Source of the DNA: Opitutia bacterium
GTDB taxonomy: Bacteria; Verrucomicrobiota; Verrucomicrobiia; Opitutales; Opitutaceae
Reading direction: 5' to 3'
DNA: 55,582 nt
Assembly (NCBI GenBank): GCA_947474365.1
Contig: CANJIU010000061.1
Location: 1-55,582 of the forward strand
Shown in pieces: positions 7,190 to 14,735 of this stretch (position 1 is its first letter; every line of letters begins with the position of its first letter). The notes under the pieces were generated by a model. The model saw nothing but the letters and a program-made list of their open reading frames with translations, had not been told where the DNA came from and made no database searches. The translations under genes and the position numbers were made by a program.

Positions 7190-10174
7190 ATGTCTCGCCT
7201 TCTCCACCCTACGCTTCTCTCTCTTCTCCTCCTCTGTGCCGCGTTTTCTCCGATCGCGGCGGCGGAGAACGCTGCAACCGGCACCGTAATCGGCCGGATC
7301 TTCAACCCAGCCCGGGGCGAGTTCGTCGCCAGCGCCGAAGTGCGCATCTCCGGCCACGCCAGCACCGCGGTGACCGAACACGACGGCTCGTATCGGCTCA
7401 CGAATGTGCCCGTCGGCACGCGGGAGCTTAGCGCCACCTACACCGGGGCAAAAGTCGCGACACTCACGATTGAGGTCCGCGCGGGCGAGACCGTCACCCG
7501 CGACCTGGAGTTGACCGCCGCCTCCCCCGGGGGCGCCGATGCGATTCAGAAGCTCGACGCCTTTGTCGTCCGCTCCGAGCGCGAAGGTAATGCCAAGGCC
7601 ATCATGGAACAGCGCCGTTCCATGAACCTGACCAACAGCCTCTCCTCAGATTTTTTCGGCGATGTCGCCGAGGGCAGTGTCGGTGAGTTCCTGAAGAACG
7701 TGCCCGGGGTCGACGTCGACTATGTCGGCCCCGACGCTCGCGGGCCGCGGCTGCGCGGTCTCGATCCCCAGTATGTCGGGGTGAGCGTTGACGGCATGAA
7801 GCTGGCCAGCGCCGACGGCTCGCAGGGCTCGGCCGCAGGGGCGCGCTCCTTCAGCTTCGACCAGGTCTCGGTCAACAGCGTCGATCGCATCGAGGTCAAC
7901 TACACGTCCAGCGCCGACATGGATGCCGATGCGCCCGCGGGCACGATCAACCTGAAGACCAAGCGGGCCTTCGAGCGCAAGGGCCGCCGACTCTCGTGGC
8001 AGACCCATTTCATGGCCAACGGGGACAACTTCAATTTCCGCGAGAGCTACGGGCCGAGCGACCGACCAACGCACAAGTTCCGCCCCGGCGGCATCGTGGA
8101 ATATTCGGACGTATTTTTCCGCGACCGACTCGGCGTCGTGCTCAACCTCAGCGAATCGAGCCAGTACATCGTCCAAAGCCGCGTCGACCAGACCTACAAT
8201 GCCACACCCACCGCCGCCGACCCGCGGCCGCGCGCGCTGACGAATGTGACGCTGCTCAGCAACCCGCGCCTCACCGAGCGCTTCACGCCCTCGCTCACGA
8301 TGGACTACAAGGCCACGCCCTCGCTCGTGCTCTCCCTCAGCGCGATGTACAATCACTTCGACGCATTCATCGACACGCGGCAGCTCGCGTTCACCGCCGC
8401 CCGCACCGCGGTCAGCGGCGACGGCCTCAACCGTTTCGCGTTCACCAATGGCGGCGGCTCGCTGGCGTTGAGCACGAATCACGAACACAAATTCGCCCGC
8501 ACGCGCACCCTGACCCCGAAGTTCGAATATCGGCGCGGCAACTGGCTGGTCGACGGCGCGCTGCACTACACCATCTCCACGAATCAGTACGTCGCGCTCC
8601 CACGCGTGGGGCCGCAAACGGTGCCTGTCGCCGCGCTCACCGGGCTGACGCTGCAATTCCAGCGCTCCTCGCTCCGCGACGTGGATTGGCAGGTCACGCA
8701 GACCGGCGGCCGCGATTTCGCCGATCTGGGCAACTTCACCAATCCGCGCCTCGGCGACGACATGCGTTTTGCCGAGGACGAAATCTACCAGGCGCAACTC
8801 AACGCCCGGTTCACGACCAGCTGGAACGTTCCCACCTGGTTCAAGTTCGGCGGCAAGGCCACCGAGGACTACCACCGGTTTCGCAATCCCAACGCGTATC
8901 TCACCTGGCGTTACGACGGGCCCGGCGGCGGGACCACCGGCAGCTTTGCCAACGTCGCGTTCCCGGAAAACCGTTGGGAGCTGGCCAACGGGGTGAAGGT
9001 GGCCTCGCTCTCGGGCCGGCCTCCAACCTTTCCGAACCGCGAGGAGTTGCGCCGGCTCTTCGCCGAACGCCCGGAGAATTTCACCAACCTCGCCACACCC
9101 GCGAATTTCTTCACCGCCTACATCGACACGCCGAGCTACATCAAGGAAAGCCTCCTCGCCGGCTACGGGATGGCCAACACGAAGCTCGCCGGGCTGCAAC
9201 TGCAGGCCGGCCTGCGGTGGGAGGAAACCGGATTCTCCAGCCGGGAATTCAACGCCCGCTCCGCCGCCGCCGTGCGTGCAGCGGGCTTCGCCGTGACCCC
9301 GGCGAACGGACGGGCCACCACCATCCCGGGCCTCACGTATCAGTTCATGAGTCAGCCGAAAACGACCGTGACGTCGTCGTACGACAACCTCTTTCCCACC
9401 GCCAGCGCCAAGTACTCCTTCACCGAAAACCTCCAGGCCATCCTTGGATACAGCGCCACGATCTCACGGCCGGCCACCGGCAATCTCGGCGGCGTCTGGG
9501 TGTTCAACGAATCCAACCAAACGGTGACGGTCCCCAACCCGAATCTGGCGCCGGAGCGTTCGAAAAACTTCTCCGGCCGCATGGCGTACTACTTCGAACC
9601 CGTGGGCAGCGCCGCCGTCACTTTCTTCCAAAACGACATCTCCAACAGCGTGACGACCGACGAATTTCCGTCGTCGTATTTCGGCTACGAGGACGATCCC
9701 CTCTACTCGGCCTACCGCTTCATCTCGGTGGGCAACCGTCCCGGCACCACCCGCGTCCGTGGGATGACATGGGAGTACAGCCAGGCGCTGTCGTTTTTGC
9801 CTGGCGCCCTCAGCGGCCTCAACGTTTCCGCCAGCTACACCCGCACCTACGCTTCGACCACCAAGGCGGCGATGGTGCCCCACATGCTCGGCGGCACTCT
9901 CAGTTACCGCTTCCGCCGGCTCGCCCTCAGCACGAGCGGCAAGTGGACCGCGGCCACCCCGATGACGTCGACCGGACTGATCACGTACCGCAAAGGCCGG
10001 ACCATGATCGACCTCAATGCCAGCTACCAGATGTCGCGCCGGGTCGGGATCTTTTTCCAGGTGCGCAATCTCTTCAATATTCCCGAATATCGCTACCAGG
10101 TCGATCCGACCTTCCTGACATCCAACGTCCAGGTCGGCACCTTCTACACGTTCGGGATCAAGGGCGTTTTTTGA
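7190..10174 (+). CDS. TonB-dependent receptor with carboxypeptidase-regulatory-like N-terminal domain
   Basis: 994 residues from ATG 7190, chosen because it opens a signal peptide (MSRLLHPTLLSLLLLCAAF...AAAE); the frame is open 24 codons further upstream but that stretch is not signal-like. Order: a CarboxypepD_reg-like domain (TGTVIGRIFNPARGEFVASAEV, about 28-110), a linker, a plug domain with the group motif VAEGSVGEFLKNVPGVDVD, and a long beta-barrel ending in an aromatic C-terminus (GTFYTFGIKGVF) expected for outer-membrane insertion. It imports a substrate across the outer membrane using TonB energy; tonB/exbBD are not in the window. Its last 17 bases overlap the 3' end of the glpQ-like gene on the other strand, so it faces the phosphodiester operon and may serve the same substrate class; this is a context inference. 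Confidence 0.9.
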   Translation: MSRLLHPTLLSLLLLCAAFSPIAAAENAATGTVIGRIFNPARGEFVASAEVRISGHASTAVTEHDGSYRLTNVPVGTRELSATYTGAKVATLTIEVRAGETVTRDLELTAASPGGADAIQKLDAFVVRSEREGNAKAIMEQRRSMNLTNSLSSDFFGDVAEGSVGEFLKNVPGVDVDYVGPDARGPRLRGLDPQYVGVSVDGMKLASADGSQGSAAGARSFSFDQVSVNSVDRIEVNYTSSADMDADAPAGTINLKTKRAFERKGRRLSWQTHFMANGDNFNFRESYGPSDRPTHKFRPGGIVEYSDVFFRDRLGVVLNLSESSQYIVQSRVDQTYNATPTAADPRPRALTNVTLLSNPRLTERFTPSLTMDYKATPSLVLSLSAMYNHFDAFIDTRQLAFTAARTAVSGDGLNRFAFTNGGGSLALSTNHEHKFARTRTLTPKFEYRRGNWLVDGALHYTISTNQYVALPRVGPQTVPVAALTGLTLQFQRSSLRDVDWQVTQTGGRDFADLGNFTNPRLGDDMRFAEDEIYQAQLNARFTTSWNVPTWFKFGGKATEDYHRFRNPNAYLTWRYDGPGGGTTGSFANVAFPENRWELANGVKVASLSGRPPTFPNREELRRLFAERPENFTNLATPANFFTAYIDTPSYIKESLLAGYGMANTKLAGLQLQAGLRWEETGFSSREFNARSAAAVRAAGFAVTPANGRATTIPGLTYQFMSQPKTTVTSSYDNLFPTASAKYSFTENLQAILGYSATISRPATGNLGGVWVFNESNQTVTVPNPNLAPERSKNFSGRMAYYFEPVGSAAVTFFQNDISNSVTTDEFPSSYFGYEDDPLYSAYRFISVGNRPGTTRVRGMTWEYSQALSFLPGALSGLNVSASYTRTYASTTKAAMVPHMLGGTLSYRFRRLALSTSGKWTAATPMTSTGLITYRKGRTMIDLNASYQMSRRVGIFFQVRNLFNIPEYRYQVDPTFLTSNVQVGTFYTFGIKGVF

Positions 10175-11201
10175 GCGCCTTACCGGCAGGCGAGTAATTC
10201 AGCCATGCCACCGTCACATCGGTAAAGTCCGTGAACACGCCGTCAATGCCGGCGTCGCTGAAGAGTGCGACATGCAGCGCCGCCACCGAGGGGCAGTTTT
10301 TCGGCAGCTCATCCTTCCGAATCGTGTACGGATGCACCGCGAGTTTCGCGGCATGGGCGAGGGTCACAAGGTCCGAGACCTTCGGCGCCGCCCCGGCTGC
10401 GGGCCACGTGACGATCCGTCCGATCGCAGGACCGATGCCATCAACCAGCTCGGCGAGTTCCTTCAGTCCGGCCGCCGTGCACAGCTGATTGTTGTCGGTG
10501 CCGTCCTCCCCTTTTGACTTCGCTTCGATCAGCATGATCAGCCGGCCACGCCAGCCAAGCTCGCCCCGCAGGCGCCGCACCTCGGCCAGCTCGAAACATT
10601 GCACGAAACACGCATCCGCCCTCGTGGCGTAGCCGTAACGAGTCAAAATCGGCAGTACGATTTTGCTGATGTCATGTCCCTGTGCGCGGTGCCATTTCGG
10701 CTGCTTGATTTCCGGATAAATCCCGGTCGTGCGCCCGGTGCTGCGGTTGAGTCCCTGAATGAGTTGGAGTTCCTCCTCGAGCGTGGAGATTTGAAACGTC
10801 GACTGGCCGGCCGGAAAGCGCTTCGGGTAAACGGGCGCACCCGTCTTCGCATTGAAGCGCTCCGTCACCTGGAGTTGCTTCACCTCCGCGAGCGTGAGGT
10901 CGATCGCGTAGTAGCGCCCGTCAGCGCGCTTGCGTTCGGGGAATTTCCGCGCGACGTCCGTGACAGTGTCGAGGTAGATATCGTGCAGGACAACGGGGAC
11001 GTCGTCCTTGGTCAGCACAAGATCCTGCTCAAGATAGTGGGCGCCGAGTGCGTGGGCGTAGGCCTTGGCCTCCAGCGTGTGCTCGGGGAGGTAGCCGCTT
11101 GCGCCGCGATGGGCGATGACCAACGGGGCCGACTCCGCGAAAATGACGGAGCCCGTCCCAAGGGCGAAGAGAAACAGCGCGGTCCTGGTGGCGATCTTCA
11201 T
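10158..11201 (-). CDS. glpQ: periplasmic glycerophosphodiester phosphodiesterase (GlpQ type)
   Basis: 347 residues with a signal peptide (MKIATRTALFLFALGTGSVIFA). It hydrolyses glycerophosphodiesters (deacylated phospholipids) to glycerol-3-phosphate and an alcohol in the periplasm. The GDPD TIM-barrel signature is clear: H31-R32 in HRGASGYLPEHT, the metal ligands E58 and D60 in LEQDLVLTKDD, and the second catalytic H73 in VVLHD. Length and the long insertion before IYPEIK match GlpQ rather than the shorter cytoplasmic UgpQ. It is the last gene of a minus-strand operon and starts one base after the stop of the GlpT-like antiporter, the classical glpTQ pairing. Its 3' end overlaps the convergent TonB receptor by 17 bases. 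Confidence 0.9.
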   Translation of the reverse strand: MKIATRTALFLFALGTGSVIFAESAPLVIAHRGASGYLPEHTLEAKAYAHALGAHYLEQDLVLTKDDVPVVLHDIYLDTVTDVARKFPERKRADGRYYAIDLTLAEVKQLQVTERFNAKTGAPVYPKRFPAGQSTFQISTLEEELQLIQGLNRSTGRTTGIYPEIKQPKWHRAQGHDISKIVLPILTRYGYATRADACFVQCFELAEVRRLRGELGWRGRLIMLIEAKSKGEDGTDNNQLCTAAGLKELAELVDGIGPAIGRIVTWPAAGAAPKVSDLVTLAHAAKLAVHPYTIRKDELPKNCPSVAALHVALFSDAGIDGVFTDFTDVTVAWLNYSPAGKALKKRP

Positions 11202-11202
11202 G

Positions 11203-12549
11203 TTATTTCAAAGTTTCGCTCGCGGCGGCCTTCTGGCCCAGCGTCATCGCGCTGAACACCATCGTCAGCAGGCAGCACACGATCATCGTGATGAACACGC
11301 CATTCCATTCCCATTTGTCCGCGATCCAGCCCACGCCGGCGCCCGATGGCGCCGAACCGAAGAAGTAGCCGAAAAATCCCGTGAAGCCTGCGGCCGTGCC
11401 GGCGGCTTTTTTCGGCACCAGATCCAGGGCGTGCAGCCCAATCATCATGATCGGTCCGTAGATGAAGAAGCCAATCGCAATGAGCGAGGCGACGTCGATC
11501 CAGAGCGGGCCGTGGCGGTTGAGTCCGTAGACGACAAGTCCCGCCAGCGTCAGCGCCATGAAGAGAATTGTCGCCGGGGCCCGCCGCGCGCGGAACACCT
11601 TGTCGGAGATCACGCCACACAGAATCGTCCCGGGGATGCCCGCCAATTCGAACGCCGTCCAGGCCATCCCCGATTCCTTGAAGTTGAATCCCTTCGCCGT
11701 CTGGAGGTACGTGGGAATCCAGTTCACAACGCCGTAACGGACGAAATAGACAAACGCGTTGGCAACTGCGATCGCCCAGAGAAACTTGTTGTTCAGTACG
11801 TAGCCGACGAAGATCTCCTTGAAACCGAGAATGCGCTCATGCTCCGCGCCGTAGTTTGGGGGATAGTCGTTCTTGAATTTTTCGATCGGCGGCAGCCCGC
11901 AGCTTTGCGGCGTGTCGCGCAGCAGCAGCACGATGAGCCCCGCGATGCCCGCGGCGATCGCGGCGTTGAAATAGAACGTCGCGTGCCAGTCCCCAAAGCG
12001 GGCGACGGCCCAGGTCGCAAAGACCGCGACGAGTGCGCCACCGACGTTGTGCGCCACATTCCAAATCGAAACGGTCGTGCCGCGCTCCTTGGTGCTCCAC
12101 CAATGCACCATCGTCTTGCCGCAGGGTGGCCAGCCCATGCCGTTGAACCAGCCGTTGAGCGACTGCAGCGCGATAATCAGGAAGAGCGAACTGTAGAGGG
12201 CCGGCACAACGCCAAACGCCAGCGTGACCCCGCTCGTCAGCAGCAGCCCCAGCGCCATGAACCACCGCGGGTTGCTCCGGTCGGAAACCGAGCCCATGAT
12301 GAACTTGGAAATCCCATACGCGATGGAGAGGCCAGTCATCGCCCAGCCGAGCGCCGCCTTCGAATACTCCGGATGCGCCTTCAGCACCGCCGGCATCGCC
12401 AGGGCAAAATTATTCCGGACGAGATAAAAGGCGGCGTAGCCGACAAAAATTCCGATAAAGACCTGCCAGCGGTGCCGCCGATACGCCGGGTCGACTTGTT
12501 CGGGAGGAAGCGGCGCGATGGACGGGGCGGGCTGGAGCAGGGAGAGCAC
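11203..12549 (-). CDS. glpT: glycerol-3-phosphate:phosphate antiporter (GlpT-like MFS)
   Basis: 448 residues, twelve-helix MFS protein of the organophosphate:phosphate antiporter family. The phosphate-binding residues known from E. coli GlpT are present in place: R45 in YLVRNNFALAMP, H167 in NVAHNVGG and R271 in YFVRYGVVNWIPTYL. It would bring glycerol-3-phosphate released by the adjacent GlpQ into the cytoplasm in exchange for phosphate. The start at 12549 was kept because the family N-terminus (YRRHRWQVFIGIFVGYAAFY) follows after a short cytoplasmic lead. It lies 12 bases after the upstream antiporter gene and one base before glpQ, so the genes are almost certainly cotranscribed. Confidence 0.88.
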   Translation of the reverse strand: MLSLLQPAPSIAPLPPEQVDPAYRRHRWQVFIGIFVGYAAFYLVRNNFALAMPAVLKAHPEYSKAALGWAMTGLSIAYGISKFIMGSVSDRSNPRWFMALGLLLTSGVTLAFGVVPALYSSLFLIIALQSLNGWFNGMGWPPCGKTMVHWWSTKERGTTVSIWNVAHNVGGALVAVFATWAVARFGDWHATFYFNAAIAAGIAGLIVLLLRDTPQSCGLPPIEKFKNDYPPNYGAEHERILGFKEIFVGYVLNNKFLWAIAVANAFVYFVRYGVVNWIPTYLQTAKGFNFKESGMAWTAFELAGIPGTILCGVISDKVFRARRAPATILFMALTLAGLVVYGLNRHGPLWIDVASLIAIGFFIYGPIMMIGLHALDLVPKKAAGTAAGFTGFFGYFFGSAPSGAGVGWIADKWEWNGVFITMIVCCLLTMVFSAMTLGQKAAASETLK

Positions 12550-12561
12550 GGGAAAGGGAGG

Positions 12562-13854
12562 TTACTTTGACTGCGGACCATAACCATGCGCGTCCGCCGG
12601 CCAGGCGAGAACGAACATGATTGTGCCGTACGCGCCAATCCCCAACAACACGCCAAACGCGACGTCCCATCCGGCGGCGTCGACCAGTTTGCCCAGGCCC
12701 CAACCCGAAACCAGTGTGCTCGCATAGGCGAACATCCCGGTGAAACCGGCGGCCGTCGCCGCGGCCCGCCGGGTGGCCAGATTGGCGGCGGTGATTCCAA
12801 CCAATGCCTGAGGCCCGTAGATGAAGAATCCCGCCAGCGCGAGGAACGTCGTGGCCACCAGCGGCGTCGCGCCGAATTTCCAGAACAGCAGCAGAGAGAC
12901 GGAAGCGCCGACCATGCAGAACACACACGTGCGGCTGCCCCGCCCCCCGAAAACATTGTCCGTCACCCACCCCGCCAGCAGCATCCCGATCACTCCCGAG
13001 ACCTCGAACGCCCCCACCATCAGGGCCGCGTTTTCGATCGGAAAATGTTTCATTTCCTTGAGCAGCGTCGGGCCCCAGTCGAGCACCGCAAAGCGCAGGA
13101 TGTAGACGAAGAAATTCGCGAGCGAGATCCACCAGATGTACGGATTCCGGAAAACGTGGGTGCGGACGAAAGCCTTGTATTCGGAGCTGCCCTTGTCCTC
13201 GCCGTGAGTGCCGGTGTCGCCCTCGACCACGATTTCCGGCAGTCCCACCGACGTCGGGGTGTCGCGGAGGAGGATAAACAGGATCGCTCCGGCCACGGTG
13301 CAAAGAATGGCCGGCCAGAAGAAGCTCCACCGCCAGCCGAGGGGCACGAAGAAATTGGCGCAGACCACAACTGCGAGCGCGCCGCCAATCGAGTGCGACG
13401 TGTTCCAAATCGACATCTTGGTCGCGAGCTTGCCCGGCGGAAACCAATGCGTCATCAGCCGGCAGCAGGGCGGAAAACCCATGCCCTGCACCCAGCCGTT
13501 GATCATCCACGCCACGCCGAGCAGCAGCACGGTCGAGCTGAAGCCGAAAAACACGTTGGCCCCGACCGACAGCAGCAGTCCGGCCACCATGAAATAGCGC
13601 GCATTGGATCGGTCGGCCCACATCCCGTTGACGAAACGGGACAGGCCGTAGAGCAGCCCGTGCAAGGTGAGAAATAGCCCGAGGTCCGCCTTGGTGATGT
13701 GCAGGTCGCTCTGCATCGCGGGCATCGCGACGCTCAGGTTCTTGCGGACGAAATAGAACGCCGCATAGCCAAACATCGTCGCGATCAGCGTGCGCGTCTG
13801 CCAGTAGCGGAAACGGGGATCACGATCCGGTTCGGCGGGAGCGAGTGGGGTCAT
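12562..13854 (-). CDS. second organophosphate:phosphate antiporter (UhpC/GlpT-family MFS)
   Basis: 430 residues from the ATG at 13854 (MTPLAPAEPDRDPRFRYWQ); an upstream in-frame extension to 13968 is basic and Pro/Gly-rich and overlaps the gap to the phosphodiesterase, so it was rejected. Same family as its downstream neighbour, with R37 in YFVRKNLSVAMPAM, the histidine of WNTSHSIGG and the arginine of YILRFAVLDWGPTLL conserved. It has a hydrophilic loop (VEGDTGTHGEDKGSSEYKAF) between the two six-helix halves. It could carry glycerol-3-phosphate, another phosphorylated product, or act as a UhpC-like sensor; the conserved arginines favour transport. Close paralogy with the next gene suggests local duplication and divergence. 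Confidence 0.82.
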   Translation of the reverse strand: MTPLAPAEPDRDPRFRYWQTRTLIATMFGYAAFYFVRKNLSVAMPAMQSDLHITKADLGLFLTLHGLLYGLSRFVNGMWADRSNARYFMVAGLLLSVGANVFFGFSSTVLLLGVAWMINGWVQGMGFPPCCRLMTHWFPPGKLATKMSIWNTSHSIGGALAVVVCANFFVPLGWRWSFFWPAILCTVAGAILFILLRDTPTSVGLPEIVVEGDTGTHGEDKGSSEYKAFVRTHVFRNPYIWWISLANFFVYILRFAVLDWGPTLLKEMKHFPIENAALMVGAFEVSGVIGMLLAGWVTDNVFGGRGSRTCVFCMVGASVSLLLFWKFGATPLVATTFLALAGFFIYGPQALVGITAANLATRRAAATAAGFTGMFAYASTLVSGWGLGKLVDAAGWDVAFGVLLGIGAYGTIMFVLAWPADAHGYGPQSK

Positions 13855-13895
13855 GGTTGCATTCAAAAGCAGGTCTGGGCAGGGACCCGACCCAC

Positions 13896-14699
13896 CTACA
13901 ACTTCAACTGCTCCCGCAGCCAGCCGGCCCGGTTCGTCGTGATCGCATCGACGCCGAGGTCGATCCAACGCTTCGCCACCTGCGGCAAATCAACCGTCCA
14001 CACGTGGGTCGAAAGGCCGGCCTCCTTGATCTTCTTCGCTCCCTCGGCCTCCAGCGGCCAGTTCTGGTTGAAACTGAGTCCGTCGAACCCGGCCTTGCGG
14101 CAATCTCGAATCAGGTCGTCGAGCGCCGGCAGCTTCTTCTTCGAAGTAGCCGACGGACCATTGATCAGCCAAAGCGCGGGATAGGCCGGCAGCGCCCGTT
14201 TGATCGCGAGCAACGGTTCATAGTCGAAGCTGATGATCGCCGCCTGTTGCGGTGCCACATGCATTCGCTGCAAACTCGCCACCAATCCAGGAGCGATTTC
14301 AGACCCGACCTTGACGTGGATGATGATGCGTTTCCCTGCGGGAATGTGCGCGAGCATCTCGTCGAGGGTCGGGATTTTTTCCCCCGCGAACTTCGCATCC
14401 TTCCATGTTCCCGCATCCAGCATCCGCAATTCGGCCAACGTGAAGTCCTCGAACTTCCCCTCCCGCCCCGTCGTGCGCTTCAGCGTCGGATCATGCATGA
14501 TCGCCAGCTGCCCATCCTTGGTGATGTGCACGTCGAGTTCAGCGGCGTCCGCGCGGTGCTTCCAGGCGAGCTCCTGGGAGACGAGGGTGTTTTCCGGGGC
14601 GTCGTACGAGGCGCCACGATGCGCCACGATTTCAACGGCGGCGGCCGGTGCAACGGAAAGCAGGACGGCGACAGACAAGGCGAGGACGCAGCGGGTCAT
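13896..14699 (-). CDS. exported glycerophosphodiester phosphodiesterase, short form
   Basis: 267 residues from ATG 14699, which opens a signal peptide (MTRCVLALSVAVLLSVAPAAA). GDPD-family enzyme with H27-R28 in AHRGASYDAPENT, E54 and D56 in AELDVHITKDG, and H69 in IMHDP. It is shorter than GlpQ and resembles UgpQ-type enzymes in size, but carries an export signal, so it probably acts in the periplasm. A lysine replaces the usual glutamate in IIIHVKVGSEI, where many family members read E-I/L-K; this could alter metal binding and deserves a structural check. It lies between the TonB receptor (36-base gap) and the UhpC-like antiporter. Confidence 0.85.
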   Translation of the reverse strand: MTRCVLALSVAVLLSVAPAAAVEIVAHRGASYDAPENTLVSQELAWKHRADAAELDVHITKDGQLAIMHDPTLKRTTGREGKFEDFTLAELRMLDAGTWKDAKFAGEKIPTLDEMLAHIPAGKRIIIHVKVGSEIAPGLVASLQRMHVAPQQAAIISFDYEPLLAIKRALPAYPALWLINGPSATSKKKLPALDDLIRDCRKAGFDGLSFNQNWPLEAEGAKKIKEAGLSTHVWTVDLPQVAKRWIDLGVDAITTNRAGWLREQLKL

Positions 14700-14735
14700 G
14701 GTTGGCGGAAGCGGAGTGAAGTCCATGCTCGGGAA

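Noticed and set aside
7646..9199. Minus-strand 517-codon frame inside the first TonB receptor
   Set aside because: Val/Glu/Arg-rich shadow with no motifs; the receptor on the other strand has signal peptide, plug and barrel end.
7996..10197. Plus-strand 733-codon frame overlapping the first TonB receptor
   Set aside because: Frame-shifted, Arg/Pro/His-rich translation without any recognisable feature.
11116..12570. Plus-strand 484-codon frame antisense to glpT
   Set aside because: Charged shadow of an MFS gene; the minus strand has conserved transporter residues.
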